DNA of 64,000 bases from Dongia_A sp035695765 (GCA_035695765.1 DASRRI010000074.1:1-64000), one strand, 5' to 3'; counted from the first letter of the stretch, positions 44,121 through 53,261 are shown. Numbers and translations: made by a program. Notes: generated by a model not told the origin, from the sequence alone.

Positions 44121-45446
44121 TCAGGCAGCTTCGCCTTCCTTGCGGAACTGATCGGGCGTCGCGCGACGCTCCGAGATCTCGGCCAGTTCCAGAATGAAAT
44201 CGATCACCTTGTCCTCATATATGGGCGCGCGCAGCTGATTCAAAGCCTCCGGCGACTTTTGATAATAATCGATGACCTGTTTTTCCTGGCCCGGGAAGCG
44301 CCGCGCCTCGGTAATGATCGCGCGGGTCAAATCATCGTTCGGAACCTGGATATTATTGGTGCGCCCCACCTCGGACAGCAGCAGGCCAAGCTTCACGCGC
44401 CGCTTGGCGATGTCGCGATACTCGCTCTTGAGTTGTTCTTCGCTTTTGCCCTTGTCCTCGGCATCCAGGCGGTCGGCCTTGAGGTCCGCCTCGATCTGCT
44501 TCCAGATCGCTTCGAATTCCGAATCCACCAGCCCTTCGGGCAGCGTGAAGTCATGCATGTCCGCCAGCTGGTCCAGCAGCCCGCGCTTCAACCGCGCGCG
44601 GCCGGCAAGGCTGTAGTCGCGCTCGATCTGCTCACGCACACGCTTGCGCAGGGTCGCCAGATCGTCGGCGCCAAGGGCCTTGGCCATCTCGTCATCGATC
44701 GGCTGGTCCTTGAGCTGGCTGACCTGCTTCACGGTCACGTCGAACTCGGCCGGCTTGCCGGCCAGTTCCTTGTTGCCGTATTCCGCCGGGAACGTGACCG
44801 TCACGAGCTTGGTCGCGCCCTTCTTGAGACCGATCAGCTGATCCTCGAAACCGGGGATGAACATGCCGGAGCCGAGCTCCAAGTGGAAATCCTCGGCCTT
44901 GCCGCCTTCGAATTCCTTGCCGTCGACGCGGCCGACGAAATCGATATGCACGACATCGCCCGACTGAGCAGCATGATCGTCCGGCGCCGCCTCTGGCTTG
45001 CGCTGACGCTTGGCGAGGCGCTGCAGGCTTTCCTCGATCTCGGTCTCCGGCACGTCGACCACCGTGCGCTCGAGCTTGATGGTCTTGAAATCGACTGGCG
45101 TGATGTCCGGGATCACTTCCATCGCGACGCTGAATTCCAGATCCTGGCCGTTCTCGAATTTCACGATCTCGACCTTGGGCTGGCCGGCGGGGCGCAGGTT
45201 GCGCTCGTTCAGGAGCTGGTGCGAGCCTTCGTGCACCGTCTTCTCCAGCACCTCGCCCATGACGGACTTCTCATAGCGCTGCTTCAGCAGCTGCAGCGGC
45301 ACCTTGCCGGGACGGAAGCCCGGCATGCGGATCCGCTCGCCCAGCTCCTTGAGGCGCGTCTCGATCTGGCCCTGGAGCGCATCGGCTGGAACGACGACCT
45401 TGAATTCGCGCTTCAGGCCGGCTGCGTTGGTTTCGGTGATCTGCAT
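44121..45446 (-). CDS. tig: trigger factor
   Basis: Ribosome-bound chaperone of 441 residues. The N-terminal ribosome-binding domain contains the GFRPGKVPLQLL signature near 45-55, a FKBP-type prolyl isomerase domain follows (DVVHIDFVGRVDGKEFEGGKAEDFHLELGSGMFIPGFEDQL), and then the helical chaperone arms. The ATG at 45446 begins MQITETNAAGLKREF; the frame is open upstream, but that part overlaps tRNA-Leu and is not coding. Confidence 0.97.
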   Translation of the reverse strand: MQITETNAAGLKREFKVVVPADALQGQIETRLKELGERIRMPGFRPGKVPLQLLKQRYEKSVMGEVLEKTVHEGSHQLLNERNLRPAGQPKVEIVKFENGQDLEFSVAMEVIPDITPVDFKTIKLERTVVDVPETEIEESLQRLAKRQRKPEAAPDDHAAQSGDVVHIDFVGRVDGKEFEGGKAEDFHLELGSGMFIPGFEDQLIGLKKGATKLVTVTFPAEYGNKELAGKPAEFDVTVKQVSQLKDQPIDDEMAKALGADDLATLRKRVREQIERDYSLAGRARLKRGLLDQLADMHDFTLPEGLVDSEFEAIWKQIEADLKADRLDAEDKGKSEEQLKSEYRDIAKRRVKLGLLLSEVGRTNNIQVPNDDLTRAIITEARRFPGQEKQVIDYYQKSPEALNQLRAPIYEDKVIDFILELAEISERRATPDQFRKEGEAA

Positions 45447-45518
45447 GAAAGGCTCTACCCGCTGATTGATCGTGTGGAACGGTTTGGGCAAAACGACGGT
45501 GGCTTGCGGCGGTCCGGG

Positions 45519-45603
45519 TGGTGCGGGCGGAGGGACTTGAACCCCCACGACTTGCGTCACTGGAACCTAAATCCAGCGCGTCTACCAGTTCCGCCACGCC
45601 CGC
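45519..45603 (-). tRNA. tRNA-Leu (TAG)
   Basis: An 85-base class II tRNA including encoded CCA. The acceptor GCGGGCG/CGCCCGC is perfect, a long variable arm (TGACGCAAGTCGT region) is present, and the anticodon stem CTGGA/TCCAG encloses TTTAGGT, giving anticodon TAG. It lies 72 bases before tig on the same strand, so the two may share a transcript. Confidence 0.96.
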
Positions 45604-45684
45604 CCGGCGCTCGATTCAGCCGCCGTCGCGGGTTGCCGCCCCGCGTTGTCGGGCGCGGATGTATCCCAGGCGCGGCGTTGGCAC

Positions 45685-45728
45685 AAGAAAAAAGCCGATT
45701 TCCGAGCCGCAGCTGCTCAATTCGGCCG
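45685..45728 (-). terminator. Rho-independent terminator of the NAD(P)HX repair gene
   Basis: Minus-strand GCCGAATT pairs with AAaTCGGC (one mismatch), enclosing a smaller GAGC/GCTC hairpin, followed by TTTTTTCTT. It lies just after the gene's stop codon. Confidence 0.65.
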
Positions 45729-45736
45729 CGGCGGAA

Positions 45737-47239
45737 TTAACCCTTCTGGCCCAGGGCTTTGGCAAGAGCCAGCGGCAGCCGGTCGGGCAAGTCTTCCGCA
45801 ATCAGCCCCAGACCCGCGCCCTGCGCCGCCCGCCCGTGGAGCCAGACGCCCATCGCGGCCGCTAGGAATGGCTGCAGATGAAGTCCAAGTAGACCCGTGA
45901 TGATACCGGCCAGGACGTCCCCTGAGCCCGCCGTCGCCAAAGTGGCGGGCGCACCCTCCGAGATGAGGCTCCTGCCGTCCGGGGCCGCAATGACGGTATC
46001 GGACCCTTTCAACACGATGGTGCAGCCGGCGCGCCGGGCGGCCTCCAGCGCCCGCCCGACCTTGCTCTCGCGCGCCACCAGGTCCGGGAACAAGCGCCCG
46101 AATTCGCCCTCATGCGGGGTCAGCACCAGGTCGGGCCATCCTTGGGCCAGGAGCCCGTCGCCCGCCAGCACGGTCAGCCCGCCGCCATCGATGACCGTGG
46201 GGCGGCTGAGAGCAATGCAGGTCCGCACCAGGTCGGCGGTCTCCGCATCGGGTTCGAGGCCGCTGCCGACCAGCAGCGCGGAAATCCGCTCGTCGCCGGC
46301 AATCGCGATCAGTGCGGTGCGGTCGGCGACGGTTCGCACGATCGCACCCGGCTGGTCGCCGGCATAGATCGGCCAGACTTCCGGCGGCACCGCCAGGGTC
46401 AGCAGACCGATCCCAACGCGCCGCGCCGCACGCGCCGCGAGGCGCGCGGCTCCCGTCATGACCGCGCCGCCGACGATCACCGCGTGGCCACGCTGATACT
46501 TGTGGTCCGTGGGCTGCGGCACCGGATAGACCGCCGACCACAGGGCCGGCGCGTTCAACCAGCAGCCAGGCGTCGCGGCCGCAAGGTCGGCGGCCGTGAA
46601 GCCGACATCCGCCACCAGGATCTCGCCGCATCTCACCGCACCCGGCAGTAGGAACTGCCCGGCTTTGCGCCAGCCGAACGTGACCGTCATGTCAGCCGTG
46701 ATTGCCACGCCGAGCACACGGCCGTCATCGGAGTGAACACCGCTTGGGATATCCACCGCAACGACCGTAGCTCGCGCCTTGTGGACCGCATCGATCAGCG
46801 CGGCGGCATCGCCTTCCAGCGCGCGATCGAGGCCGATCCCGAACAGGGCATCGACCACGACCGCAGTCTCATCGAGCGTGGCCAGCGCGGCTGCGTCCGG
46901 TATTGTTGCCTCGCCGCGCCACAGAGCGGCCGCACGCGCGGCATCGCCGGCGTAACCCGCCTTGGGCCGAAGCGCGTGAACCACCACGCGATAACCGGCA
47001 TCGCGCAAGGTCGCGGCCACCACGAAGCCATCGCCGCCATTGTTGCCCGGCCCGCACAGCACGTGCACCGCGCCGCACGAGGCGGCGGGCCAACGGGCCA
47101 TGATCGCATCCGCCACGGCAAGGCCGGCGCGATGCATCGCCTCGAAGCTTGGCAAACCGCGCGCGAAGGCGGCTTGCTCCGCCGCGCGCATCTCAGCGCC
47201 CGTCAACAGCACCAGATCCGGATGATCGCCTGGCTGCAT
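45737..47239 (-). CDS. nnr: bifunctional NAD(P)HX epimerase/dehydratase
   Basis: Repairs hydrated NADH and NADPH; 500 residues. The N-terminal half is the YjeF_N epimerase with GPGNNGGDGFVVA at 63-75 and VDALFGIGLDR; the C-terminal half is the YjeF_C ribokinase-fold dehydratase with RGHAVIVGG, LTPHEGEFGRLFP, VLKGSDTVIAAPDG and ATAGSGDVLAG. The ATG at 47239 (MQPGDHPDLVLL) is the natural start; the frame continues upstream but overlaps the SPOR-protein gene. It has its own terminator and lies 34 bases after the Sel1/SPOR gene. Confidence 0.94.
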   Translation of the reverse strand: MQPGDHPDLVLLTGAEMRAAEQAAFARGLPSFEAMHRAGLAVADAIMARWPAASCGAVHVLCGPGNNGGDGFVVAATLRDAGYRVVVHALRPKAGYAGDAARAAALWRGEATIPDAAALATLDETAVVVDALFGIGLDRALEGDAAALIDAVHKARATVVAVDIPSGVHSDDGRVLGVAITADMTVTFGWRKAGQFLLPGAVRCGEILVADVGFTAADLAAATPGCWLNAPALWSAVYPVPQPTDHKYQRGHAVIVGGAVMTGAARLAARAARRVGIGLLTLAVPPEVWPIYAGDQPGAIVRTVADRTALIAIAGDERISALLVGSGLEPDAETADLVRTCIALSRPTVIDGGGLTVLAGDGLLAQGWPDLVLTPHEGEFGRLFPDLVARESKVGRALEAARRAGCTIVLKGSDTVIAAPDGRSLISEGAPATLATAGSGDVLAGIITGLLGLHLQPFLAAAMGVWLHGRAAQGAGLGLIAEDLPDRLPLALAKALGQKG

Positions 47240-47273
47240 TGTCGGCACACCTCGCGCACGAATTCGTTTGCAG

Positions 47274-48611
47274 CTAGTTGAGAACGGTCCGGCAGAACTG
47301 GCCCCCGGACCGCATCTTGATATCCTCGCAGGCTTTCTGCGCATCGGCCAGCGTGTCGAACGGACCTGCGAACACACGATAAAGCGAGCCTTTCGCCTCG
47401 CCCAGGAAATATCGCCGCAAATCCAGCTTCAGCTTGCTGAGCAGGCGCGGATATTGCTGGTTCAGCTTGTCCCAATAGGAGCGCGCGTCCCCCTCTTGCC
47501 CGGAGGTATAGAGCCAGATCCGATATACCTGCACATCGCCAGTCAGCGACGTGGCGACCGGCAGGTCGGACGGCGGATTGGCCGCGTTCATCGCCGCACC
47601 GTCGGCGGGCGCCATCGGATGCTTCGTCTTCGCTTGATCCTCCGGCTCCGCGTTTGCGGGAACGCCCTCTTCCTGTGCTGGCGCCGCGGCGCTGGGTGGG
47701 CTCTCTGCCGGCGGCGGTGTCTCGGGCTGCTTCGGCGCCTCCGCCGGCGGCGTGGTAGCCTGTGTTTCCGCAGGCGGCGCTTCCTCAGGCTTCATCTCGG
47801 CGGGCTTCTCCGGAGTCTTGCTTTCATCGCTCTGAGACGCCGGCGTTTCCGTCTTCTGAGATTGCTGATCCTTGCTCGGCGCCGCCGCGGAATCTTCGAT
47901 CGCGGGCTTCGCGGTGACAGCGTTGTTCGACTTGTCGAGCGCTGCCAATTCAGCACGCGCCGGTTCGAAGCCGGCGGTGGCGGCGCGGTCAAACCACTGG
48001 CGTGCGGCCTCGACGTTCTTCGCCACGCCCTTGCCGTCGCGATAGAACTCGGCGACCGCAAACTGCGCCTCCGGCAGGCCGCTCTCTGCTGCCTTCAGCA
48101 GATAGTCGGCGGCCTTCTTCATATCTTTCGGGACACCGCTGCCGGCCGCATATTGCAGGCCCAGATTGAAACCGGCGGTGACATTGCCGGCGTCTGCGGC
48201 GCGCGACCACAGCTCAATCGCCTTGGGCAGGTCCTGCGTGACGCCCCGGCCATCGGCATAAAGCCGCGCCAGGTTGTTGAGCGCAGGCGCGTAGTTCTGC
48301 GCTGCGGCCTTCTGATACCACTCGGCAGCCGCTTTCGGGTCGGCCTTGGGGACGCCATGCCCCAGCTCATACAGCATGCCTAATCCGTGCTGGGCATGAG
48401 CATCGCCGGCCTTCCCGCTCTCGATCCATTCGGAGAAGGCGTGCGCGAAATCCTTGCGGTTGAAGGCCGCAAGGCCGGCGGCGTAATCCGCCACGGCAGC
48501 CGTGGAGATCAACAGGACCATGGCGCCCACGGCAGGGCAACCGCGCCAGGAATGATAGGCACTCGACCGAATGATGGTGGTTAGGCCCCGAATCATGGTG
48601 CGAATCGCCAT
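47274..48611 (-). CDS. exported Sel1-repeat protein with C-terminal SPOR domain
   Basis: About 445 residues: a signal peptide (hydrophobic core VGAMVLLISTAAVA), roughly five Sel1/TPR-like repeats (GLGMLYELGHGVPKADPKAA; NLARLYADGRGVTQDLPKAI and so on), a Pro/Ala/Glu-rich linker of about 120 residues, and a C-terminal SPOR domain (LYRVFAGPFDTLADAQKACEDI). SPOR domains bind denuded peptidoglycan glycan strands, so this is probably a periplasmic cell-wall or division-site protein with a helical protein-binding part. I chose ATG 48611; ATG 48596 is nearly as good and neither has a strong ribosome site. Confidence 0.8.
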   Translation of the reverse strand: MAIRTMIRGLTTIIRSSAYHSWRGCPAVGAMVLLISTAAVADYAAGLAAFNRKDFAHAFSEWIESGKAGDAHAQHGLGMLYELGHGVPKADPKAAAEWYQKAAAQNYAPALNNLARLYADGRGVTQDLPKAIELWSRAADAGNVTAGFNLGLQYAAGSGVPKDMKKAADYLLKAAESGLPEAQFAVAEFYRDGKGVAKNVEAARQWFDRAATAGFEPARAELAALDKSNNAVTAKPAIEDSAAAPSKDQQSQKTETPASQSDESKTPEKPAEMKPEEAPPAETQATTPPAEAPKQPETPPPAESPPSAAAPAQEEGVPANAEPEDQAKTKHPMAPADGAAMNAANPPSDLPVATSLTGDVQVYRIWLYTSGQEGDARSYWDKLNQQYPRLLSKLKLDLRRYFLGEAKGSLYRVFAGPFDTLADAQKACEDIKMRSGGQFCRTVLN

Positions 48612-48674
48612 GGCAATACTATGCGCCGCTGGATTTATGCGTGCAACGCAGGCCCATTGCACTCCGCTCCTCTG

Positions 48675-49079
48675 CTAGTTCCGCGCTGGTCCGGGCGTGC
48701 CGGCGACGACCGGAACGGGGCCGGCGATAGGACCGGCATGATGGTGCACCATGCGCCAGATCTTGCCGTCGCGTACGAACAGGTTGGTCGCGATGAAGCC
48801 GTGGCCGGACACCGATTCCAGGCAGCACACAATGCCCATCTCGCCGATCAAGTCGCGCGCAAGGACGCGGTGCGCGATCGGCATGGCCCCGGCATTGGCG
48901 AAGATCTCGGCCCAGCTGCGCAGGACGGCTTCGCGTCCATGGATCGGCTGCCAGCCGGGGTGACAACAGAAGACGGCGTGGGTCGTCGCCCACAGGTCAG
49001 ACATCTGATCGATATTCGCGGTCGAGAACGCATCGTAGAATGCGCTGTTCGCGAACTCGATGGCGGGCAAGGCGCTCAT
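48675..49079 (-). CDS. NTF2-like (SnoaL-type) protein
   Basis: 134-residue protein with the cone-shaped NTF2 fold pattern: an N-terminal helix with DQMSDLWATTHAVFCCHPGWQPIHGREAVLRSWAEIF, then beta strands ending WRMVHHHAGPIAG. This group includes polyketide cyclase-like enzymes and many proteins without known activity; the histidine triplet near the C-terminus is commonly conserved. Function unknown. It lies 63 bases before the Sel1/SPOR gene on the same strand. Confidence 0.75.
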   Translation of the reverse strand: MSALPAIEFANSAFYDAFSTANIDQMSDLWATTHAVFCCHPGWQPIHGREAVLRSWAEIFANAGAMPIAHRVLARDLIGEMGIVCCLESVSGHGFIATNLFVRDGKIWRMVHHHAGPIAGPVPVVAGTPGPARN

Positions 49080-49322
49080 CCGCTATGGCCGCCTTTCTGA
49101 TGGAGATTCAGGCTCATCATCCCTTTCTCGATTCGCCAAAAAACATAGGCAAATGATATACTTGATTAATTGGCAAACCTAGCTGCAAGGCCATCGCGGC
49201 CGACCACGCCAATCGCATGAGCTTGACCCACCAGCTTGTGACGACACTTTGAAGTTAAACTGCCAACCGACCCTTGCGTGCGCTCCTTGGCGCTGCAACA
49301 TTGCGGCCAACAGGAGGACCCC

Positions 49323-49727
49323 ATGATCGGCCGGTTGAATCACGTTGCTATTGCAGTGCCGGATCTGGCGGCGGCCTCCGCCACTTATGGCGGGGCCCTC
49401 GGCGCCAAGGTTTCGGCGCCGATCCCGCAACCCGCGCACGGCGTCACTGTCGTCTTCGTTGAACTGCCCAACACCAAGATCGAGCTGTTGCACCCCCTGG
49501 GTGATGCCTCGCCGATCAAAGGTTTCCTGGAGCGTAACCCGAGCGGCGGCATCCATCATGTCTGCTACGAGGTCGAAGACATCTACGCGGCGCGCGACCG
49601 CCTGAAAGCGGAGGGCGCGCGCGTGCTGGGCGACGGTGAGCCGAAGATCGGCGCCCACGACAAGCCGGTGCTGTTCCTTCACCCGAAGGATTTCTACGGC
49701 ACCTTGATCGAACTGGAGCAGGCATAA
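49323..49727 (+). CDS. mce: methylmalonyl-CoA epimerase
   Basis: Interconverts the (R) and (S) epimers of methylmalonyl-CoA in propionyl-CoA metabolism; 134 residues of the VOC (glyoxalase) fold. Metal ligands fit H7 (GRLNHVAIAVPDL), a histidine in GGIHHVCYEV and the glutamate near the end (LIELEQA). AGGAGG lies seven bases before the ATG. It heads a three-gene plus-strand group with the DUF1467 gene and tag. In many alphaproteobacteria, as I recall, mce and the DUF1467 gene sit between rnj and proS instead. Confidence 0.9.
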   Translation: MIGRLNHVAIAVPDLAAASATYGGALGAKVSAPIPQPAHGVTVVFVELPNTKIELLHPLGDASPIKGFLERNPSGGIHHVCYEVEDIYAARDRLKAEGARVLGDGEPKIGAHDKPVLFLHPKDFYGTLIELEQA

Positions 49728-49728
49728 C

Positions 49729-49989
49729 GTGGGTTATTGGTTTTCGCAGGCCGCGATCTTCATCCTGATCTGGTCGGTCGTCGTATTCGCGGTCCTGCCA
49801 TTTGGCGTCCGGCGGCCATCCGATCCGGAACCGGGGCATGATCCCGGTGCGCCGGTCAATCCGCAACTCGGCCGGAAGGTCATTATCACCACTGCCATTT
49901 CCTTGGTGCTGTGGGGTGTCTACTTCTATCTCACGCAGATCCTGGGATTCTCGCTGTTGTCATTGTCACTGCCACAAACCGCACCATGA
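49729..49989 (+). CDS. DUF1467 small membrane protein
   Basis: 86 residues with two membrane helices (AAIFILIWSVVVFAVLPFGV and VIITTAISLVLWGVYFYL) flanking the charged loop RRPSDPEPGHDPGAPVNP, the mark of the DUF1467 family found beside mce in alphaproteobacteria. No function is known. The start is GTG one base after the mce stop; it overlaps tag by 4 bases (ATGA). Confidence 0.85.
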   Translation: MGYWFSQAAIFILIWSVVVFAVLPFGVRRPSDPEPGHDPGAPVNPQLGRKVIITTAISLVLWGVYFYLTQILGFSLLSLSLPQTAP

Positions 49990-50552
49990 GCACCTATTGC
50001 GACGTCGCACCCGGCCATGAATGGCACGGCCCTTATCATGAATCGCACTACGGATTTCCGATCGCCGATGACGATGAGTTGTTCGAGCGGCTGATCCTGG
50101 AGATCAATCAGGCGGGCCTCAGCTGGCTCACCATCCTCAAGCGGCAGGACGCCTTTCGGAAGGCGTTCCGCGACTTCAGGATCGACAAGGTGGCGCGCCT
50201 CAGCACGCGCGACGTCGAGCGGCTGATGCTGGATGCCTCGATCATCCGCAACCGCATGAAGATTGAAGCGACGATCGAGAATGCGAAACGCATCAGGGTC
50301 ATCCAGCGCGAAACGGGGTCCTTCGCAGCGTGGCTCAAGTCACATCATCCGAAGCGCAAGGATGAGTGGGTAAAGCTGTTCAAGAAGAATTTCGTCTTCA
50401 CAGGCGGCGAGATCGTGGGCGAATTCCTGATAAGTATCGGCTACCTGCCCGGCGCGCATGCTGCCGGCTGTCCGATCTACAAGCGCATCGCCAGATTGAA
50501 GCCGGCCTGGAGCGAGGCCGAACGGAAGGGTTTCGTTTATTCCGAAGCCTGA
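49986..50552 (+). CDS. tag: DNA-3-methyladenine glycosylase I
   Basis: Base-excision repair enzyme removing 3-methyladenine; 188 residues, the usual size. The zinc site is recognisable as C5 and H18 at the N-terminus and H158 and C162 (AHAAGCP) near the C-terminus; the FERLILEINQAGLSWLTILKRQDAFR block is diagnostic. The canonical YHDxEWG is changed to YHESHYG. Its 3' end overlaps tatC by 16 bases, tail to tail. Confidence 0.93.
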   Translation: MSTYCDVAPGHEWHGPYHESHYGFPIADDDELFERLILEINQAGLSWLTILKRQDAFRKAFRDFRIDKVARLSTRDVERLMLDASIIRNRMKIEATIENAKRIRVIQRETGSFAAWLKSHHPKRKDEWVKLFKKNFVFTGGEIVGEFLISIGYLPGAHAAGCPIYKRIARLKPAWSEAERKGFVYSEA

Positions 50553-51370
50553 GGCTGGCCCACCGACTTGGAATCCGCATCGTCCATTTCGGCTTCCAGC
50601 TCGGCTTCCTGCTGCGCGCGCTTCTTCTCGATCATCTTCGCAAGGATGATCGAGATCTCATAGAGCGCGAGGATCGGCACCGCGAGGCTGACCTGGCTGA
50701 ACACATCCGGCGGCGTGACCACCGCCGCTACCAGGAACACCACCACGATCGCATAACGCCGCTTCGCCTTCAGCCCCTGCGAGGTCACGATGCCGACGCG
50801 CGCCAGCAGTGACAGCAATACCGGCAGCTCGAAACAAAGCCCGAAGGCGAAGATCAGCGTCATGATGAAGCCGATATATTCGCCGACCTTGTTTTCCATT
50901 TGGACCGGCAGTACGTCGACGCCGCCCGGCTGTTCGAAGCCGGCGAAGAACTTGATCGCGTACGGCAGCAGCACATAATAGAAGAATGCCGCGCCCACGA
51001 TGAACATGAAGGGCGTCGCCACCAGGAACGGCAGGAATGCCTGGCGCTCGTTCTTGTAGAGGCCAGGCGCGGCGAACGCCCAGATCTGCCCCGCCACGAT
51101 CGGAAACGAAACGCACAGCGCGCCGAAGGCCGCCAGCTTCACTTGCGTGAAAAAGGGCTCGGTGAGGTCGGTGTAGATGAAGCGCCGGCCGACGGCATCG
51201 TGGAAATACTCGGCGAGCGGCGCCGCCAGGAAATTGAACATATCCTGTGCGAAGTAAAAACAGACGAGGAAGGCGAGGATGAATCCGATGGCCGAATACA
51301 GCAAGCGCCGGCGCAGCTCGACAAGATGCTCGAGCAGCGGCATTTTCTTTTCTTCTTCCGCGCCTGCCAT
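50537..51370 (-). CDS. tatC: twin-arginine translocase subunit TatC
   Basis: Receptor subunit of the Tat pathway that recognises RR signals; 277 residues with six helices. The N-terminus has MPLLEHLVELRRRLLYS, whose glutamate is part of the signal-binding site, and the first periplasmic loop FLAAPLAEYF is typical. The C-terminal cytoplasmic tail (EKKRAQQEAELEAEMDDADSK) is long and acidic. It starts 5 bases after tatB. PhoX at the left end of the window would be a client. Confidence 0.97.
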   Translation of the reverse strand: MAGAEEEKKMPLLEHLVELRRRLLYSAIGFILAFLVCFYFAQDMFNFLAAPLAEYFHDAVGRRFIYTDLTEPFFTQVKLAAFGALCVSFPIVAGQIWAFAAPGLYKNERQAFLPFLVATPFMFIVGAAFFYYVLLPYAIKFFAGFEQPGGVDVLPVQMENKVGEYIGFIMTLIFAFGLCFELPVLLSLLARVGIVTSQGLKAKRRYAIVVVFLVAAVVTPPDVFSQVSLAVPILALYEISIILAKMIEKKRAQQEAELEAEMDDADSKSVGQPQASE

Positions 51371-51375
51371 GGGAG

Positions 51376-51834
51376 TTACGCTTTCGCCTCTGCCTCGACC
51401 TTGGCAGGCTCGTTCTCGGCCGCATCCTCGCTCTTCGCAGGTTCCGGCGCAGCGATCGGGGGATTGGCTGACGGCGTTGCGGCGATTGCGGGCGCTGGCG
51501 GGATCGGGCCGACCGGTGAAACCGGTGCGGCTGCCTTCGCGTCGTTCTCGACACTGGTCACGGCGGATTTCATCTCGCCGGTCGGATCGACGGCCTTTTC
51601 AATGGCCTGGGAGATCGAGCCCTTGCTAATGGATTGCGCGGCCTTGCGGGCGTCTTCCAGCTCCGCCTCGCGCACGATTTCATTGATGCCGCTCTGGAAC
51701 TCGCCTGCCAGTTTGCGGGCGGTCTTGGTCAAGTTGCTGACGGTGCGGAGCGCGTTCGGCAGCTCCTTCGGCCCCAGCACGACCAGGGCGACGACACCGA
51801 CGACCAGCAGCTCGCCCCAGCCCAAATCGAACAT
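51376..51834 (-). CDS. tatB: twin-arginine translocase subunit TatB
   Basis: 152 residues: a short N-terminal membrane helix (FDLGWGELLVVGVVALVVLGP), the conserved GPKELPNALRTVS hinge, an amphipathic helix, and a low-complexity Ala/Pro-rich tail of about 60 residues. With TatC it forms the substrate receptor. It lies 33 bases after tatA. Confidence 0.95.
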   Translation of the reverse strand: MFDLGWGELLVVGVVALVVLGPKELPNALRTVSNLTKTARKLAGEFQSGINEIVREAELEDARKAAQSISKGSISQAIEKAVDPTGEMKSAVTSVENDAKAAAPVSPVGPIPPAPAIAATPSANPPIAAPEPAKSEDAAENEPAKVEAEAKA

Positions 51835-51867
51835 CGGGAACGCCTTCTAACGAAAATCGACCGCCGC

Positions 51868-52077
51868 CTAAGAACGGTCGATCACGCTGTGCTGCTTGTC
51901 GGTGTTCTCAGTGGACTGCGGCTGATCACCATCCTTGTTGTCCTTGAGGCCCTTGCGGAAGGCAGTAATGCCAGTTCCGAGGTCCTTCATCAGCCGCGGA
52001 ATCTTGCCCCCGCCGCCGAACAGCAACACGATGATGGCCAGAACGATCAGCCAGTGCCAAATACTCAAGCTCCCCAT
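51868..52077 (-). CDS. tatA: twin-arginine translocase subunit TatA
   Basis: 69 residues: the N-terminal helix SIWHWLIVLAIIVLLFGGGGKIP, the conserved phenylalanine-glycine hinge and an amphipathic helix with LMKDLGTGITAFRKGLKD, then a polar tail. It multimerises to form the transport path. It is first in the tatABC operon. In many relatives scpB is directly upstream; here a two-gene ABC transporter intervenes. Confidence 0.96.
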   Translation of the reverse strand: MGSLSIWHWLIVLAIIVLLFGGGGKIPRLMKDLGTGITAFRKGLKDNKDGDQPQSTENTDKQHSVIDRS

Positions 52078-52190
52078 CGGGGCTCTCCTTAGGTGTTTTG
52101 CGGGCGGACTATCGCAGAATGACCCTGGGGCTGCAACAAGCCGCTGCGTGCTATCACGATTGAATTACGGTCGTGTAAACCGTTGGATTT

Positions 52191-53261
52191 TCACGTTTCC
52201 GGGAACATGAGAATTGCCTCCGGCGGGACCTTGAGAGCGACCCGCTCGCCGGCCTTGGGCGGCCTGCCATGGAGCCGGACGGACAGTTTAACGTCCCGCC
52301 CTTCAGCGTCCTTCACGAGCACATGCACGACCCATCCCGTTCCCAGGAAATGGGTATCCTGCACCTCAACATTCAAGCTGTTGCTTTCATCGCCATGCGC
52401 ATGCGACAGGCTGACCGCCTCCGGTCGGAAGGTCACGACGACCTTGGCGCCCTCTGGCTGGTCCGGAGCGCACAGGCGTCCCACCGGGCTCTCGACATGG
52501 CCGCCCTGCACCAGGCCGCGGATTTCGTTAACACGGGAGAAGAAGCTGGCAACGAACAGATCTGATGGCCGGTAATAGAGTTCCTGCGGCGCCCCACTCT
52601 GAACGATCTTGCCGGCACGCATCAGATAAATCCGGTCCGCCATGAACAGGGCTTCTTCCGGATCGTGGGTCACCAGCAGCGCCGCCGTTCCGTTACGCCG
52701 CAGCAGCCGCAGCGTGTCGTCGCGCACCTGCTCGCGCAGCCGTTCATCGAGACCGGAGAACGGCTCGTCCAGCAGCAGGACCGACGGCTCTGGCGCCAGC
52801 GCGCGTGCCAGCGCCACGCGCTGCTGCTGTCCGCCGGACAAGGCATGCGGATAGGTATCGAGATAAGTTTCCATATCCACCTGGCGCAGCACTTCGCGCA
52901 CCCGCGCGTCACGCTGCGCCGGCGGCAATTGGCTGAGCCCGAAGGCGACGTTGCTGCCGACCGTCAAATGCGGGAACAGAGCAAAATCCTGGAACACCAG
53001 CCCGATATGGCGCCGCTCCGGCGGAACGCGGACCCGCGTGGCGGGATCGCCAACCACCTCGCCGCGCATCAGGACGCGGCCGCTCTGCAAGGTTTCGAGG
53101 CCGGCCGCCAGCCGCAGCACGGTCGATTTGCCGCAGCCCGACGGACCGACCAGGCACACGACCTCGCCTGCCTTCACCGACAACGACACGCCATCGACCG
53201 CGCGCACGCGGTCATAAGCGTGGTCGAGATCCTGCAGCACCAGGGCGTCCTGCGGCTGCAT
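52191..53261 (-). CDS. ABC transporter ATPase, Fe3+/spermidine type
   Basis: 356 residues. Walker A GPSGCGKSTVLRLAAGLE is near 38, the signature is LSGGQQQRVALARALA, Walker B is LLLDEPFSGLD, and a C-terminal TOBE regulatory domain follows. This is the CUT1-like branch that includes FbpC (ferric iron), PotA and ThiQ. With the adjoining permease, iron is the most likely substrate, but thiamine or aminoethylphosphonate cannot be excluded. It abuts the permease gene without a gap. Confidence 0.85.
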   Translation of the reverse strand: MQPQDALVLQDLDHAYDRVRAVDGVSLSVKAGEVVCLVGPSGCGKSTVLRLAAGLETLQSGRVLMRGEVVGDPATRVRVPPERRHIGLVFQDFALFPHLTVGSNVAFGLSQLPPAQRDARVREVLRQVDMETYLDTYPHALSGGQQQRVALARALAPEPSVLLLDEPFSGLDERLREQVRDDTLRLLRRNGTAALLVTHDPEEALFMADRIYLMRAGKIVQSGAPQELYYRPSDLFVASFFSRVNEIRGLVQGGHVESPVGRLCAPDQPEGAKVVVTFRPEAVSLSHAHGDESNSLNVEVQDTHFLGTGWVVHVLVKDAEGRDVKLSVRLHGRPPKAGERVALKVPPEAILMFPET

